Below, piece after piece: positions 11,760-23,700 of a stretch of DNA of 64,000 nucleotides. Each line of letters starts with the position of its first letter. Positions within the stretch are counted from its first letter, which is position 1. Below the pieces are notes generated by a model, which was not told the DNA's origin, did not search any database, and saw only the letters and a program-made list of their open reading frames with translations. The position numbers were made by a program, and so were the translations under genes. The DNA comes from Circinella umbellata (taxonomy: Eukaryota; Mucoromycota; Mucoromycetes; Mucorales; Lichtheimiaceae), in NCBI GenBank assembly GCA_025093555.1, contig JAIWNF010000003.1:682001-746000 (forward strand), given 5' to 3'.

Positions 11760-12781
11760 TTTTTTTTTTGCTTGATATTCTTTAGAGAAAAAAAAGAGTC
11801 TATGTATCAATATATATATATATAGAAAAATATATGAAGGAGAAGAAATATAACGAGAAAATAAACAAAACAAAACAAAAAAGAAAGAGTTAAAAAAAAG
11901 TATGATTAAAAAAGTACACTCGGGTTTTATAAAGCTCAGAGTTTTTATTTATTTATTTCCTTCTTTACCCCCAATGTTTTTCCTTCTAATCTTTCCACTG
12001 TCCCCCAATATTCATACACCACAATAATAACATAGTAAATATATATATATATATATAAATATACATAAATACATCATCCTATAGTAGTCTGCCGACAGTA
12101 TTATTATATTACAATAGTGTATTAAATTGAAAACTTCGTATCCCGGGGCGGATCTTTTATTTTAGCCTTTTTTTTTGTTCCTTTGTTACAAAAAGAGATT
12201 TCCGATATGATTGAAATGGATTACGTTAGCAATGGACTTGGAAAACTTCCGATTTTGACTAAAATGATTGGTTGGTATTAAATCGGACTATCGTACAATG
12301 TAATTGTGTAACGTATTATGTAACATGACGAGAAAGGCGGGTTTTTGTTTTTACTAGTTGACCCTTTTTGCAGGGATCTTGCCTTTTAGTCTGTATATGT
12401 TACCAAAAGTTTCTAGCCAATTATGATTCTTTTTTGAGTTTCAGAGGTAAAAAAAAAAAAAAGAAATTATCGAAAGACATAATAGTATCATGAACCGAAG
12501 TTTTGTGTGTGAGTGTTTTATAATTTATTTTATCAGTTTCTATTATGTGCAGTAGTGATGATTCCCCCCTCCCCGCTTTCATCCGGGCTTTGTGTTTGCC
12601 ATTCTCTTCCTCTCTCTCTCTCACCGCATTTTTTTCTTCGAAGTAATATCTAAACTTCCCCACAAAATACTTTTTGGTTCTTCTTTTTCTCCTCTTCTCT
12701 CTTTTCTGTCTTTTCCCCTCCCTCTATATTTATTTCTCTCTCCACCCTTTATTACATAGCTAACCATTCTATCAAAGTTAT
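11760..12781. promoter_or_regulatory. Divergent promoter region, galactokinase and KapC-like bZIP
   Basis: The 1.0-kb interval separates two divergent start codons. It holds a (TA)n stretch at about 12040-12057 and CT-rich tracts just upstream of the bZIP start (about 12600-12750), typical of fungal core promoters. No specific operator was identified. Confidence 0.5.
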
Positions 12782-14560
12782 ATGTATCCTTCGCCTCCAG
12801 CGCCACATCCATTACCGAAACATCACCCACCCTATCATTCGCCGCATCATCTTGACATGGCTGGTAATGTCCCTTTTCTTAATTACAAACAAATAAATGA
12901 AAAAGTTTTTTTTTTTTCTTTTTCGACATTTTTTTAACAAACAAATAAAATATGTAACAACATAGATTCTCGACATTCGTCAACCGCGGCAGCAGGTGTC
13001 ATGACTGTTGACCACACACCAGCATGGATGCATAGTATGGCACCAGGTAAATATATAAAAAAAGAGATTATTATCATTATCTTTATTTAGTTATTAATTA
13101 CGTTCATTTTATTGGGTTTGGGTAATATCAAAAAAAAAGATCGACGAAGACTTCCTCCACCTCCACATCATTCAACAGGGTCTGTTGTAGTACAACAGCA
13201 ACAACAACAACAACCTGTTCCACTTCCTCACCATCATTCACAGCAACAACATTCGTATCCACCTGAGCATCACCATCATCTCCATCCTTCTCATCATTCT
13301 CATCAACAATCCCCATCTTCTCAATTAGAGCAACAAGATATTGATAGTAATAACAAGAATTCGACTACTTCTCGAGTTGTTATTCCATCAAAAAGAGCAG
13401 CACAGAATCGTGCAGCTCAACGGGCATTTAGGCAACGTAGAGATAGATATGTCAAGGATCTAGAAAAGAAATCCAAGGAAATGGAATCATGGCCTGAGGA
13501 AATGGAACAATTGCGTTCTGAAAATAGCCAATTAAGAAATACTGTTACAGCATTAGAACGAAGAATTGCAGAACTGACCGGGCAAACACCTGTGTCAAGT
13601 AGTGCATGTAGTACTGCAAGTACTGGCAGCGCCGAGTTTAACAAGCATCATATTACTACTACTACTGTTGATACTAATAGTACCACTATCTCTTCACATC
13701 ATCTTCATCCCAATTCACATCATAATCATCAAGTGTCATCTCCCCCTACGTCTCCGCAAGACGTATCACGACAACAACAACAACAACAGCATTCTTCACC
13801 TATATTACCCTCTGGAGGGAAATCAGAAACTACTACTACGACAAGGCTGCCGGCAGCTGCAACATCATCATCACCTGTATCATCTACTTCATCAAGCCCG
13901 TTATTGCCGGTTCCATTACGTGCTCCCCACCAACAAAGTTTTGCCCCACAACAGCATAGTTATCAAGATGATTCACACGCACAAAGTGACACAAATCCTC
14001 GGCAACAGCAGCTGGCTTCTGCTGTTGTAGGACAATCACACTCATCTCCACCATCCGTGGAACAACAATCGCATCTATCATCCATGCCACCACCTCCATG
14101 TGAACAAGGATTAACAGCAGAACAACAAGTGGTTATGCAACAGCAACATCAGCACCAACAACGCCAACCAGAAGAATTTTGGTTAGATAACTTTGATTTG
14201 GAATTTGCACTTGATTCATTTTATCAAGACGATTTTACACCACCTATCCAAAATAATAATCATGGAAATATGAATGGGGTGAATCCTGGTGAGGACCCCA
14301 TGTATAATAACCGTAGCAACAACAATAATAATAATAACCATAATAATAATACGAATAATACAGCAAATGGTGGTCAAGTTTTGGATGATTTATTTGAAAT
14401 GTTACAAACTCGACAACGTCCACAAATACCCATGCAACCTACCGACTTGGCAATGCAGAGCAATGCCATGATGATGCCCCCACCGCCACCACCACATGCA
14501 GCTCAACATCAAAATGTCGTTGCTGAGCAACAACATTTTCCTATTGTAAGACAACAGTAA
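12782..14560 (+). CDS. bZIP transcription factor, AP-1/KapC-like
   Basis: Nuclear DNA-binding regulator. Exons 12782-12863, 12966-13046 and 13140-14560 (all phase 1) give 527 residues starting MYPSPPAPHP. The basic region at about residues 139-160 (KRAAQNRAAQRAFRQRRDRY) contains the NxxAQxxFR signature that separates fungal AP-1/Yap/KapC factors from ATF/CREB types. A zipper follows (VKDLEKKSKEMES, then LRSENSQLRNTVTALERRI). The rest is low complexity: poly-Gln, poly-His, long Asn runs and Pro tracts. I do not see the cysteine-rich redox domains of Yap1/Pap1, which argues for a KapC-like member rather than the oxidative-stress sensor. The third exon uses an acceptor at the end of a poly-A run (13139); the frame continues exactly. 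Confidence 0.88.
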
Positions 14561-14790
14561 TAATATTTTTGATGAGCATATCATATATTTGATTCTTTTT
14601 TTTTTTTGACATTAAAAAAAAAAATCTATGACAGATTTTTCTTGTTTTGATTTATTACTTTGCACCTTTTTTTTTTCCTTTCCAAGTTACCCTATTTTCT
14701 TTTTTATACTTCCCTCCTACCTTAATTATTAAGATAACTTCATTTTTTTACAAGTACTATACAGACATGTTCACACGTACATTTGAAAAT

Positions 14791-14901
14791 TCTATTACTA
14801 CTACTGCACTACTACTTCTACTACTACTACTACATATACACAATTTATTATCACGACTTCTACTACTATTACTTCTCCTACTCCTACTACTGCTACTACT
14901 G
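14791..14901. repeat. Trinucleotide CTA/CTN microsatellite
   Basis: Imperfect tandem array of CTA, CTT and CTC units, read directly. It lies just downstream of the KapC-like bZIP stop codon and produces low-complexity open frames on both strands that should not be taken as genes. Confidence 0.9.
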
Positions 14902-15310
14902 TGAGCATTATTTTTTTTTTTGTACTTTTTTTTTAAAAGATAAATTTTTTTATCATATACATACAAACATGTTCTATTTTTAATAACATTGATGATGCCA
15001 GATAATAATGATGTGTTTGCACAAACAGAGAAGGGCTCCGATACACAAAACATACATATATTTCGGACAAACTTTTTTTTACTATCACCTGTTCTATTTT
15101 GTGTTCATTCATGGAGAAAAAACTTGTAACCTTCATTTTCTTGTTTGAGCTATAATATGTAAGTAATAATGTACATAATTAATAAACCTTGGCTAATTAA
15201 CATGTCAAAAACTGGCTGATAGATGAAATGAATATTTTCCGATGTAATTAATATCATCATTTACTATATCTATTGAATGTACATAAATTTAATAGAAATT
15301 AAAAAAAAGA

Positions 15311-15357
15311 CCCTCCCCCCTCTTCTCTCTTCCTCTCTCTCTCTCTCTCTCTCTTTC
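15311..15357. repeat. CT dinucleotide microsatellite
   Basis: Pyrimidine tract: a C run followed by an almost perfect (CT)n array, read directly from the sequence. Confidence 0.9.
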
Positions 15358-18005
15358 AAGTTGTTTTCAAAAGTATATTTCTAAATAATAGTCCATGTGA
15401 TGATGAGAAGATAATTTATTTGATGAAGCGGTATGGTTATACAAAAGCCGTGCACAATATTCTTAAAATGACATTAACTGAGCAGGAGCTTTCACATATT
15501 AATGTAATAACTCATTATAATTGCAGGTATAGTTATTTAACATTATCATGTTGAAAATAAGGATATAAAACATTTTTTTTTCTTTTTGTGTAGTCTGCTT
15601 CGTTATTCTTTACTCATATAAATTTGGCACATATTTGTTATACAGCATATTGAAACATTGAATATCATTATTTTAAAAGAAAAAATAAAGGCTCACAATG
15701 AACAATGATAAATCACTATTCGTTGGAGTAGTAGTATATAAATGTATGTATTTAGTAACTGCGTATTTAGCTTTCTTTTAAGTTTGGTATCATTGAGAAA
15801 ATAGCTTTGATACAACTAATTAACAAATTTCAATGAGAAAAAAAAGTGCATGGGAATGGGTATGCTTCAAAAAAGAAATGATTGGTGCTAATCATATGTG
15901 GTAAAATAGAGAATTTGGCGGTATCTTTTTGATCTGTGGGGGGAGGAAGGTTAATCTCACGGGAGTGACCCAAATCTGAAAGATGCACTCCATATTTACA
16001 ATCGCTGTTGCGTAAAAGTTAATGGTAAGCTCCTTTATTATTACTAATATTATTATGATTGTTAAACAATATATATATATTTTCTACGTAGATGTTTCAA
16101 AATATAAAGCTCTGTTACTATTTAAGTGAATATGTTGGTAGTTTAGTATTTTTCTTAACTTCTTTTGGAGCAAATAAGTTTTTTTTATGCTAAACAATCT
16201 ATATGAAAATCTTTATAAATATTTTAGGCATTCTATCTCGTTTCATCAATATGGATTATGCAATGTTATACAATTAAAAAACACCGCTGAGATTACATAA
16301 TCTATCACACGCTACATATACGAAACCCCGATATACCGGATTTTCTTTATGTCAAACATAGTAGCGTTCTTTTGTATTCTAGATGTAGAGTGATATTATT
16401 TAATCAAGATGCCTTTTCCCACAAGAGAAATCTATATTTCTATAAAAATTGACCCGGTTTTCTGGAATTATATTTGATCTCCAATTATTCATCTGCGGTG
16501 GACTTTCCCTTCATTACATCTAATATCTTAAAATCTTTTGTGACGTACATAATAACATGTACCATCATTTGCTTCATCCACTATACTATTATTTTCCAAC
16601 TGAAATGAGATACCAGATATTATGATCAAAAAAGACCAATTGTTTATTGTTATCATTTAATTATAATCCATAAAGAGAAGGTGGGAAAAGCGGGTATATA
16701 AGTTAATCGAACTAATAACTTTTATCTCAAAAGTACAAAACGCATTATGTAAATTATTCTAAGAATGAAACAAGTCCATGATGAACATGTACCCAGTTCT
16801 GGATCTAATTTAGTTACTTTTGCAGCACATTATACATATTGATGTTTAAGTAAGTAACTGTTATAGTTGATAAATTTATGGTTATGTGCTTATTACTTTT
16901 ATTTCGTTCTCGAACGTTTTCCAGAAAAAAGTCATTTTCCGCTATGGCGACAGCCTACAATTTATATTAAGGAAAAAAAAAGGTTGTTGATATTTATGAT
17001 GCATCACTGTAATATGTAAAGTTAAATAAAATACTACGTACTCAAAGTACATTGAATAAAAACCCAAATCTGTTTTGTTTCGATGTGTTACTGCTATGTG
17101 GGTTGCTCTTAGAAACATCGCCATTTACTTCAAAACTTTTTTAAAAGAAATATGAGAAAAAAGAGAGCCATATCATTTACATATCGTACTGAATCTTCTA
17201 CTACAAAGCAATTAATAAAAAGACACATTGTACTGTTAGCTTCCATTTTCCAGCAGTTCTATATGTACTTAATTCGTAGTTTACCTCTTAAAGTATTATG
17301 TTCTGTCAAATATTCTGCCGAATTCATTGAAAACATATTGTATTTTTCTTTATTGACAGTAAATGTAATAAGAAAATGTAAAGGTACTCAATTTCTTAAT
17401 AAAAAAAATTGATATATTTTGAACAGAGTCTTGTCGTTTAATAAAGTTATAATAAGGTGAGCTTTATTTTACTGTGAAAATAAATGACGTGTTATACCAA
17501 TAATAATAAGAGAAAGAAAGAGAGAAGGAAAAAAATAAGCCATGGTCTTTTATAGATCGCTCTTATTCTTCAAATTTGAATATATTCGGTGATGCTTTAT
17601 TATATACTTTTAAAGTAACTATCAAACTCAAAAGATACTCATTTTAAACTATAGATTTAAATATGGTTTGATTTAAAGAACCAATTGTTATAATCACGAC
17701 TACTTTTATTTTGCTTAAGTGTAGAATTTTCATTATAAAAATTCAGATATATATAAGGATTGAGCTAGAATGAAGCGTATTACCGCGTGTTCTTTTTTAG
17801 ATTTAGAGAATACGTTTATTTGTATATAAAAAGATAGTGGGTGTTACTAATACAACAGGATTTATTCTTCCAACTGTTGAAGAATAAGAAAAAAAAGAAT
17901 TGAGGGTTTACACACTTGAATAGAAAAGGTATATAATATAAAAATTAGAAATGCATGATATCTATAAGAAAGAATGTATCATGACAGGTTCTAACGTGTT
18001 TTTGC

Positions 18006-18929
18006 TTATTGGCTACAACCATAGTTGTATCGTTCCAAGTTATCACGGATGCTGTGGTCATTGATTTGGCTCACGATTTGATCAAATGTAGCATCATCAA
18101 CAGTACGTTCGGAGTGGTGTAAGGATCCATAAACTTGTCCTTCAACTATAAATTTTTTTGTGATGTCAAAATTTGTTAATAATGAATACAAAGATTTATG
18201 CGATAATGTAGAGCTAAAAAAAAAAGACTATCAATCTTACCTTCAGACCAAGTAACAAATGAGATAGTATTTTCACCAATAATAACCTGTCCCTTAAGCT
18301 CTTCATCATGATCCATGCCAGGAATAGATGGAAGCAAATGCTCTTGACCGTTGTCTGCCGATTCAAAAGAAAGTTGACCTAGTGTGGTAACGATAACAAT
18401 AATTATATTGTATATGAGATGAGTATATTTGCTGCTATGTACTCGAAAACAAATAATTTATTACTATTTAACTACTACTTACCGAAATGGAAATCAGCTG
18501 TAAATTCTTCATTATCAACAGATTTGAGACCCAAAGTACCGGTTACCTTGGCTTCACCGATGGTGTTTGAATCTTCACGAACATCACAAACAGATGTCAT
18601 TTCACATTCTTGAGTTTCAGAAGATTCAAAAGTAGATCGAGTACAATAGCAAGTGAAGCCATACTGGTCATTCAAATCTTTCATCATTTGATTGTAGTTG
18701 GCAGTAACACCAATCTCATACCCTATATAAATAAAATTAGAAGCAATAATCAATATATTATTGTAAATTTACAACGATCCGTCTTTCCCTTTATAATATC
18801 TTTATCATTCAAAATCTTACATTCTTGATTTTCAAATCGAGACATATCACCACTGTATTGACGAGGCAAGACAAGGCCGTTGACGGCAGAAACGGTAGCA
18901 ACAAGTGAAGTAATAGCAAGAAGTTTCAT
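18006..18929 (-). CDS. Secreted cysteine-containing protein, unknown function
   Basis: Not recognised. Four exons (18929-18821, 18722-18483, 18378-18241, 18145-18006), all joined in phase 1, give 208 residues. The N terminus MKLLAITSLVATVSAVNGLV is a clear signal peptide, with a possible dibasic-type site soon after (PRQY). The mature part has five cysteines, four clustered (FTCYCTRSTF, TQEC, TSVCDV) and one near the C terminus (YNYGCSQ), which suggests disulfide bonds. The middle is acidic (PGMDHDEELKGQ). No catalytic motif or membrane anchor is apparent. It could be a secreted or cell-wall-associated protein; small Cys-bearing secreted proteins can also be effectors, but nothing here shows that. 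The four matching intron phases make the model reliable. Confidence 0.75.
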
Positions 18930-19675
18930 TGTTTATGTAATAGAAGTAAGTTTAATAGAAGAATTAAAAGTTGGTTTGATTAGTTGGATTTCTTATTGTT
19001 GTAAGTTAAGTATTTTTCTTTTCTTTTCAAAACTGTTCCTTTTTATATACTTTATGAAAACCTAGCGCCAAGACCCATATAGAGAACTTAGCTACTATGC
19101 TTTTTCAAGTCGGCGCGAGGTGAATTTTGACATTGGCAGGTCCAATGTATACATGTATTATAAACTCGGTTATGAGGAAAAAACAGTTCTGTCCACATGA
19201 TGTAAAAAAAGAAAACATATTTCTAGCGAGTGTATGTTTATTTTTGTGCTGCGCCTACTTTTTTAATGAAAAAAAAAACACCCGGGGTAAACAGAGTTCA
19301 TAACAGGGGGATATGTCCTTAGCAACTGTGTGATGGTTCTTTTTTTTTTTTTTGAAACTAAAAGCTAATTTGACAATTTACAAACACTGGGCTAAGTATT
19401 TTTATGTTATGCATGTCGGGGCTTAGGCACTAAACTGTAAAACTATAATGTTTCTTGTTATTAGAAACAAGATACAAGAGATCTTGAGGATTTATTGGAA
19501 TTCGTGCATGTAACCATGTACTAACTGTCTTTGGACCTAGTAAATAGCCACATGTATTTTATAGAATATATCAGAAAATACAAAAGTACTTATTAGTATT
19601 TTTGTCACAACACCAGCACACATGATAATCCATTAATAAGTAATAAAAATAGCAAACGATTATTATTACTATTAC
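18930..19675. other. Spacer with promoter of secreted protein gene
   Basis: Contains a TATA-like TATATAAA on the minus strand roughly 110 bp upstream of the secreted-protein start. The rest is AT-rich with no coding signal. Confidence 0.45.
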
Positions 19676-20579
19676 TCAATATACCTCCGTAGCAGATCTG
19701 TGTTTAGAAACTTTAACGCGGTATGTTTTTCGTCGACGCTTAATACCAATAGAGTCACGTTCTTTTGTTTGTTCATCACCATCATCACCATCACCATCAT
19801 CATCCTGGTCGTGTTCTAGTGTTTCTTGATCTATAATTGGAGATATGCAAATAAAACAACAAACAACAAATAAGTAAATAAGAGGGACTTTCCATCACGT
19901 AATAATGCGTACTATTATCCGTTTTACCTTGCTGAAAATCTTGAACACGTGCCACCGAAGGGAGGTTATGCTGAGCTCGGATTGAATTTGCCAATGATGC
20001 ATAATCCACTGACGGGGCCAATGGATATACATGTGCACCACCCTCTACAGGTTGTATGTCGTTGGTAAAAGAGACAACGTATGGTGCTTGTGTATAAAAA
20101 TAACGCACACTACTTGGTAATCTTCCACGAATTTTTTTCTAATGAGGATGGTGATAATGGGTGGAGTAGATATATAAAGTTACGAATAAGGTAATAGGTG
20201 GATCGTTAGATACAGGAAAGGAAATTAAACTTTACTTTTTGCTTTCCTTTGTGCATTTGACTCGGACGTGGCGGCGGTGGCTGGTTGTTTTGTTTCTTGG
20301 CAAGACATTGCTCAGCATGGACCTGCCACTTGGACCGAGGTATGACATGACGTTGATCGTGTGGACAAACTAACTTTTCTTGTTCCTAAGCAATAAACAC
20401 CTAGTTTAGACTTTTTTTTTCTATCTTGGAACTTCTAATTTTTTTTCTTTTACCTCTGAATACCATTGCTTCAAATCGTCCCGATTCCATTTCAAAGTGT
20501 TTAAAATAGTATCTATTTGTGCATTTATAGACTTTACACGCTGACGTGTATTTTGAACCCAAGCCTCATTATTATCCAT
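19676..20579 (-). CDS. CHHC (U11-48K-type) zinc-finger protein, SNRNP48-like
   Basis: Exons 20579-20454, 20385-20236, 20138-19928 and 19830-19676 give 213 residues. Residues 49-69 read C-x5-H-x9-H-x3-C (C49, H55, H65, C69; LVCPHDQRH...VHAEQC), the spacing of the U11-48K-like CHHC zinc finger. This finger is known from the SNRNP48 subunit of the U11/U12 di-snRNP (where it contacts the U12-type 5' splice site), from the tRNA methyltransferase TRM13 and from GTSF1. A single finger, no methyltransferase motifs, a basic Pro-rich linker (PPPPRPSQMHKGKQK) and an acidic then basic C terminus (DDDGDGDDGDEQ...GIKRRRKTYR) fit SNRNP48 best. Human SNRNP48 is longer, so a missed 3' exon is possible: the last codons TEVY end at a GTATAT that could be a donor. 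Confidence 0.7.
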
Positions 20580-20799
20580 GGTTTTTTTTCTTTTTGATTA
20601 TATATATTATAAATTGTACTTTAAGAATGAAAGTGATTGGAATGGGGTGTTCTTTTTTTTTTATATAGAAAAGAAGATATAATACAAAGAGAGAAGAGGA
20701 GAAAAAAAAATGTGTGTATATGGTATGAATTTGGGGTTTGAAAGGAGAAAAATAAAATAATAATATGTCTATAATAATAATACTGTTAATGAATTTTCT

Positions 20800-23700
20800 T
20801 CAATATCTGATTTGATGAACATCCCAGTTAACAGCTTCAAGTCGTTTTTCAGGATCTTGAACACCGAAATCAGCAACATACATAGCCTTATGTTCATTCA
20901 CAAGTCGCTGGTATCTTTGTTGCCATGCCTGTTCAACATTGTGAACAACATGGGCTTTTTTCGATTGATCCACCCGTTTCACGCGGACTATATATCCACC
21001 ACTAATAGGTCGATGATCTGATGCAAGCACTTCATGACGTTTATAAAATAAACTTTGAACATTGTTGGAGCGGTATAAAATACGATCACACCATGCAGGA
21101 ACACGTTTCTTTTCAGATCGATCATAATAATCTGTTCCAGGATCATACTTGTACGTTGGCAAGAAATTGATAGGACTTTCTTGAAAGATCAATAACTTGA
21201 AAAATGGATTCGTGAATCTTTGCTTTAATAATTGATCTTCTTTTTGTAAAGCTGCCAGTCCTTCCATTGGGTTACGAGTTGCCAAATATTGTAATACTTT
21301 TTCACGATGCATATTGATACGATAGTTGAGATCGCCTGAAAGGAAGCAGTGTTCATGATCTAAAATTAATGTACCAGCACCACCGCGTGGATAAGCATCC
21401 ACATCCGTCGGTCGTGCGGGAAAAACCGCTTCTTTGAGAATCCCTTCAGCATCTGCATTTCTTTGAGCTTGATGCGACTGCCCAGCTGCCAAGTGACAAT
21501 TAACGAAACATAAAGACGAGTCATCCATTTGAAATCGAATAGCAATACCACCTTTATTACCATGGAGACTCTTTTTCATGACCTTCATACCCGTTTTGAC
21601 AATAGTGGAATCCACTGCATTTATGCGGTGAAGTTCACTGGTCCGTACAAAAATACAGCTGAATAAACCGACCAATTGATCTGTTTTAATAACAGTATAA
21701 GCTCCTCGTCCATAATTATCAGCCATAACACGCACCAAATGATCATGCCAAAGAGTATATCGATGAGTTAAAAGTTCATCAGCTTCTTGAAGAGTTTCAA
21801 TTTTTTTTCTTGATGCAAACAAAGAACCTTATGAGAAAAAAAAAACAGAATGAGTTTTTTATGACACAATAGGTGAAATACAACATTTATCCTTCCAATT
21901 TCAATATTAATATTCAAAACTTACGTGCTGTTTGCTTTTTGGATTCCAAATCAACAATTTCTTGAATACCAACGACAATAATGTCAGGATCAGGGTCTCG
22001 CATCCCACTAAGCCATTCACGAACCAATTGATCATCGTTGTGCGGGAGTTTCTCTGGTTTATTGGCATCAATGTTCCACGAACATATCAAAATACGGGCA
22101 TCTTGTTCTACACTGTAGTCTGCTCGGAATTTTTCCATTTGTTGATCTAAATTGATTATTAAGTGAGCAAACTCTTTCTTTTTGCTATAACAGCATATCA
22201 CACAGATAAATATGAATATTTTTTTTGGTTCATTTTACCTTTCCATTGTTCTGATAATAATCCATCCCAAAATGCAACATAACCATGAGAATCAACACTG
22301 ACTACTTGAACAGTTGGTACATCCAAGGCAAGACCAATCTTGTCAACCGAAAAACTTGACACTCCTGATTCATGAGCTTTCCAAAGTTTAACGACAAGCC
22401 ATCGTTGAGGCCGAGTATCATATACATAAATCATGCCAGTATTGAAACCCATCCACAAATAATGATCACCCATTGCCACCATGCAGGAAATTGCATACAT
22501 GGATACTGTGATTACTTCTAACCGTTCCATTGTTTGTGCGTCCCAAATACTGACTTTGCCATCACCATGACCGATGAATATTTTACCAATATGATAGGGT
22601 ACCACAGTAAGTTGAACAATATCACCCAATTCATTTGGAATACGTATACGAGGTCCCTGTTGATCTTGTTGTAGATTACCAAGATGAAACACTTCATATG
22701 CACGGGTCGTAGCCATCCAAAGGTCACGCCCAACAATTAACGCTGCACAAGCCCTTGCAGTAACAACACGCTCTTCTATCAAACGAATACCATCTAGTAC
22801 TTCCCACACATTCAATGTACCTCCTTCATCGATGGTCCACATTTCAGTATTTTTATAGCGAAGGATCCAGGTCACCGGTTGTGTATGAGAAGAATTAGGT
22901 CGAGCGCATATTTTTCCCGTTTGGGCATCAATGACATACAGTTCACCATCCTTTAGACCCACCCAAAGATATCGGCCTTCTTCACTGGGCTCCAATGTAG
23001 GCTGAAATTCAAGCGCACAGACCTTTTGTTTATCATTACCTTCGTTGTTTTGCCCATTATTCTCGATTGTGTGCTGACAAGTTGCCATTTTTGTATCCCA
23101 AATCCGAGTTTCATGTGCACCTGTCGCGAGATGGTTACCCGAAATTGCTACCGCATTCTTCATACATTTATGGCCTGTAGGAATAACGGATGGGGCCATT
23201 CGACCTTTGATTTCAATAGTAGGTGTCTTTCGCGATGCATTGGTTGCATCTGGATGGACTTCGTTCGCCATTTGCATTTGTGAGCGTGACATTGCTCTTC
23301 GAGCACTTGGTGTTCGTGTACTTTGTGATCGACGAGGTCGATCATAATCGGTTATTGTAGTCACTGAATGTGGAAGAAGTCTTTCAGCATCAGGTAGTGG
23401 TATGCTGTGATCAAAATGAGCATGATGATGATGATTGTTGTTGTGAGCCAAACTGCTACCAATAGTATGTGAACGTGCCAATGTTGAGTGAGAAGGTCGT
23501 GGAGGTAATACTGGCATAGCAGTGCCTTCTGTACGACCAGCAAGTGAAGGCCGGGGAGGAAGTGTAGGTGGGGATGTTTCCAGTGATCTGCCTATAATTG
23601 ATGACTGCTGCTGTTGTTGTTCGGGTATATCGATGCTGGCAGTATTACGTAGTGCTGTCGTGTGATATTTTTTACTCGGAGGTGGTGGTGGAGGAGGCGT

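Larger units (their letters stand above)
14561..18005. other. Long AT-rich spacer with microsatellites
   Basis: About 3.4 kb with no gene I can support. Apart from the two simple repeats listed separately, it holds a short protein-like stretch at about 15391-15550 (one frame open for roughly 55 codons, containing LMKRYGYTKAVHNILKMTL) and an 86-codon ATG frame at 17152-17412. Neither has recognisable similarity or clear splice partners, and both may be relics or chance. Confidence 0.5.

Noticed and set aside
13602..14030. 142-codon plus-strand frame inside the KapC-like gene
   Set aside because: It is a shifted frame of the Gln/His-rich coding exon and has repeat-like composition.
14757..15053. 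Open frames over the CTA microsatellite on both strands
   Set aside because: They are poly-Ser/Arg or poly-Leu/Tyr translations of a trinucleotide repeat without other features.
15391..15550. Protein-like 55-codon stretch containing LMKRYGYTKAVHNILKMTL
   Set aside because: No start codon in frame, no matching exon up- or downstream and no family match; too short to call.
17152..17412. 86-codon ATG frame in the long spacer
   Set aside because: Composition is typical of AT-rich DNA and no domain, signal peptide or splice extension is visible.
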